Shown here piece by piece: positions 13,543 through 15,531 of a DNA stretch of 15,531 nt. The translations under genes were made by a program, and so were the position numbers. How positions within the stretch are numbered: position 1 is the first letter of the stretch; every line of letters begins with the position of its first letter. Under the pieces are notes generated by a model. It saw nothing but the letters and a program-made list of their open reading frames with translations. It had not been told where the DNA came from and searched no databases. This DNA comes from DATFYI01 sp035315125 (GTDB lineage: Bacteria > Chloroflexota > Anaerolineae > Anaerolineales > Anaerolineaceae): contig DATFYI010000112.1 in assembly GCA_035315125.1 (NCBI GenBank), forward strand, positions 1 to 15,531, given 5' to 3'.

Positions 13543-15455
13543 AGTTTGCACTAATTGGCCAACCCAATTGTGGCAAAAGCACTTTATTTAACCAGGTAGC
13601 AGGATATAAAGCCGAGACCGGCAATTTTTCAGGAACAACAGTTACATTTACAGAAAGCAAAGTCAGAGTAATGGGACAGGTAGTCGAGATTGTTGACTTG
13701 CCTGGTACATACACATTGTTAGGAACCAACCCGGCCGAACGAGAGGTATTGAATTACCTTTCTTGCAACCCGGTGGATATGATCATCAATATCCTGGATG
13801 CATCACATATGGCGCACGGGCTGGAATTAACCCTTGAATTGCTGGAACTGCAACGCCCGATGATTATTGCTCTAAACATGGTCGATGAAGCCAGGCGGAT
13901 TGGGTTAAAGATCAATCTTCCAAAGCTGCAAGAGAGTCTGGGAGTAAAGGTGCTGCCATTAATCGCCAGCCGGGGGCAAGGGGTAAAAGATGTATTTGTA
14001 AATGCCTTAAATGGAACTCGGGAAAAGACTTTACCAAAGAGAATCCAATATAGCCCTTTCCTTGAAAAAGAAATACAGGACCTTTCCGTTCATTTGGATG
14101 GCGCTTTTGCGCCACTCTCAAGTGCGACGGTAGCTATTAAACTATTAGAAGGTGATACTCAATTTACAAATCAGATTGGATTTACTCAGCCGGATTTGAT
14201 GGGTAAGATTAACCTTGCAAAAAAGAATATCTTTGATCTACGTGGGGAAGACGCGGTTTGGGTGATCAGCGGGGAAAGGCATATGAAGGCCTCCCAAATC
14301 GCGCAGAACGTTTTACTGCAAGGCGAGCGTCGTCTAACGCTGCGTGACCGTTTGGATGATGTACTGCTCCATCCAGTCTGGGGATATCTGGCATTAGTTG
14401 TAATTTTATTCGCATTTTTTGAATTTGTTTATTTTTTTGGGAGCATATTCGAGAAACCTATCCTCAGCGCTTTTGATTGGATTACAGTGCAAACGCAGCT
14501 CAGGATCGGCAGCACCGGTTTTTGGTCAGTCATGGCTGTAGGATTACTCCAAGGCATTTCCGGTGGAATTGCCATTGTGCTGCCTTATTTGACACCCTTC
14601 CTATTTGGTCTTGGCATTCTTGAGGACATCGGATATCTGCCAAGAGTGGCGTTTCTGATGGATGCATTGATGCATAGATTGGGCTTGCACGGAAAAGCGA
14701 TTGTGCCTTTCATTTTAGGATATGGCTGTAACGTTCCTGCGATCATGTCCACTCGGATTTTGGAAGAGAAACGTGATCGCTACCTGGCAGCAGCCTTAGC
14801 TACTCTGGTACCTTGCTCAGCCAGGTTAGCTGTTGTATTTGGATTGGTGGCCTATTATCTGGGTCCAGGTCTGGCGTTACTGATCTACCTTTTCAATCTT
14901 TTTGTGATTGCCATTACAGCTCGGGTGCTGTCAGGAATACTGCCTGAAGACACCCCTGGATTGATTCTGGAGATGCCGGTCTACCGCCTTCCTACTTTTA
15001 AGAGTGTTATTAACAAAGCCTGGTTCCGCATCCGCGAGTTTATTGTGGAAGCCTGGCCAGTTTTGATTATTGGTAGTGGTGTCTTGGCGCTGTTGAATTA
15101 CTTGAATTTAACTCGCTACTTTAATTGGATTGCTTTTCCTATTACCTGGGTGCTCGGTTTACCTCAAGGGGTTGGCGTTCCGTTGATTTTTGGAGTTTTA
15201 CGCAAAGAATTAACCCTGGTTATGTTACGCCAGGCTTTGGGTGTTCAAAATCTATCAACTGTTATGACCTCTTCACAGATGATTACCTTTTCTGTGTTTG
15301 TTGTATTTTACATTCCTTGTTTGGCAACTTTGGCTGTTATTCGTCGTGAATTGGGGAGCAATGCAATGTTTTCTATCGCCGGGATAACTGTATTAATTGC
15401 TACATTGGCAGCATTGTTTGCCCGCGGAGTCACGGTCATCGTTTTTCACATATAA
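13539..15455 (+). CDS. feoB: FeoB, ferrous iron transporter with N-terminal G domain
   Basis: FeoB moves Fe(II) across the cytoplasmic membrane. The N-terminal GTPase has G1 GQPNCGKS (7-14), a G2 region NFSGTTVT, G3 DLPGTY (53-58), G4 NMVD (113-116) and a G5-like ASRGQG (143-148). A helical spacer runs to about residue 275. The membrane part then shows many hydrophobic helices and the two Gate regions with conserved cysteines: GYGCNVPAIMSTRILEEKRD (near 395) and LVPCSARLAVVFGL (near 425). The C-terminal half ends in membrane helices with no Cys-rich tail. At 638 residues it is at the short end for FeoB (E. coli-type proteins exceed 750), but all core motifs are present. The ATG overlaps the feoA stop. 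A hairpin follows at 15482. Confidence 0.96.
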   Translation: MKFALIGQPNCGKSTLFNQVAGYKAETGNFSGTTVTFTESKVRVMGQVVEIVDLPGTYTLLGTNPAEREVLNYLSCNPVDMIINILDASHMAHGLELTLELLELQRPMIIALNMVDEARRIGLKINLPKLQESLGVKVLPLIASRGQGVKDVFVNALNGTREKTLPKRIQYSPFLEKEIQDLSVHLDGAFAPLSSATVAIKLLEGDTQFTNQIGFTQPDLMGKINLAKKNIFDLRGEDAVWVISGERHMKASQIAQNVLLQGERRLTLRDRLDDVLLHPVWGYLALVVILFAFFEFVYFFGSIFEKPILSAFDWITVQTQLRIGSTGFWSVMAVGLLQGISGGIAIVLPYLTPFLFGLGILEDIGYLPRVAFLMDALMHRLGLHGKAIVPFILGYGCNVPAIMSTRILEEKRDRYLAAALATLVPCSARLAVVFGLVAYYLGPGLALLIYLFNLFVIAITARVLSGILPEDTPGLILEMPVYRLPTFKSVINKAWFRIREFIVEAWPVLIIGSGVLALLNYLNLTRYFNWIAFPITWVLGLPQGVGVPLIFGVLRKELTLVMLRQALGVQNLSTVMTSSQMITFSVFVVFYIPCLATLAVIRRELGSNAMFSIAGITVLIATLAALFARGVTVIVFHI

Positions 15456-15481
15456 TTTATAATGAGTTTTGGTAAGTAATC

Positions 15482-15511
15482 CCATTTCTATAACAGAAAT
15501 GGTTATGCTTT
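15482..15511 (+). terminator. Hairpin after feoB
   Basis: An 8-bp stem (CCATTTCT at 15482-15489 against AGAAATGG at 15495-15502) with a 5-base loop is followed by TTATGCTTT. The T-tract is imperfect. Confidence 0.5.
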
Positions 15512-15519
15512 GATATAAT
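15511..15519 (+). promoter_or_regulatory. Extended -10 promoter candidate at the right edge
   Basis: TGATATAAT (TGnTATAAT form) follows the feoB hairpin and may drive a gene outside the window. Confidence 0.4.
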
Positions 15520-15531
15520 TGTTAAAAATTT

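Noticed and set aside
13427..13729. A 100-residue minus-strand frame across the feoA/feoB junction
   Set aside because: It overlaps two clear genes on the other strand and shows no ribosome site or recognisable domain.

Overview
The window looks like ordinary chromosome from a moderately AT-rich bacterium. The best guess is a member of the Chloroflexota, close to Anaerolineae. The reasons are a Tad/Flp pilus locus with a receiver-domain CpaE and no secretin gene between cpaB and cpaE, the SPFH protein style, and the mix of metabolic genes. This assignment is inference from gene content and was not tested by any search. No mobile element, phage gene, CRISPR array, tRNA or rRNA was seen.

Layout. 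(1) Positions 1-2828, minus strand, hold a Tad/Flp pilus operon: two tandem Flp pilin genes encoding the same 48-residue protein, a hairpin, cpaB, and cpaE running off the left edge. (2) Positions 3006-4790, plus strand, hold a two-gene unit: a small helical protein of unknown function, then a YdjI-like SPFH protein whose C-terminus is an excisionase-type helix-turn-helix. (3) Positions 4835-6960, plus strand, hold sucC-sucD, the two subunits of succinyl-CoA synthetase. (4) Positions 6973-9352 hold a divergent pair: an atypical acyl carrier protein on the minus strand, and type II isopentenyl-diphosphate isomerase plus a short-chain prenyl diphosphate synthase on the plus strand. The two directions leave from interleaved promoters built on one inverted repeat. 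(5) Positions 9506-10875 hold an alpha-oxoamine synthase most like bacterial serine palmitoyltransferase. It converges on a DegV-type fatty-acid-binding protein (10940-11776, minus), and the two share a terminator. (6) Positions 11937-13160 hold a large HAD-fold protein with a TTG start. (7) Positions 13315-15455 hold feoA-feoB for ferrous iron uptake.

How the genes fit together. The middle of the window leans toward lipids: an acyl carrier protein, isoprenoid precursor and chain elongation enzymes, a possible first enzyme of sphingolipid synthesis, and a fatty-acid-binding protein. The SPFH unit may belong to membrane stress or membrane organisation. The points most worth a second look are the SPFH-HTH fusion with its small partner, the possible sphingolipid branch with a non-standard acyl carrier protein, the interleaved bidirectional promoter with a predicted leaderless isomerase mRNA, and the mosaic pilin duplication. 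All promoter and terminator calls were made by eye.
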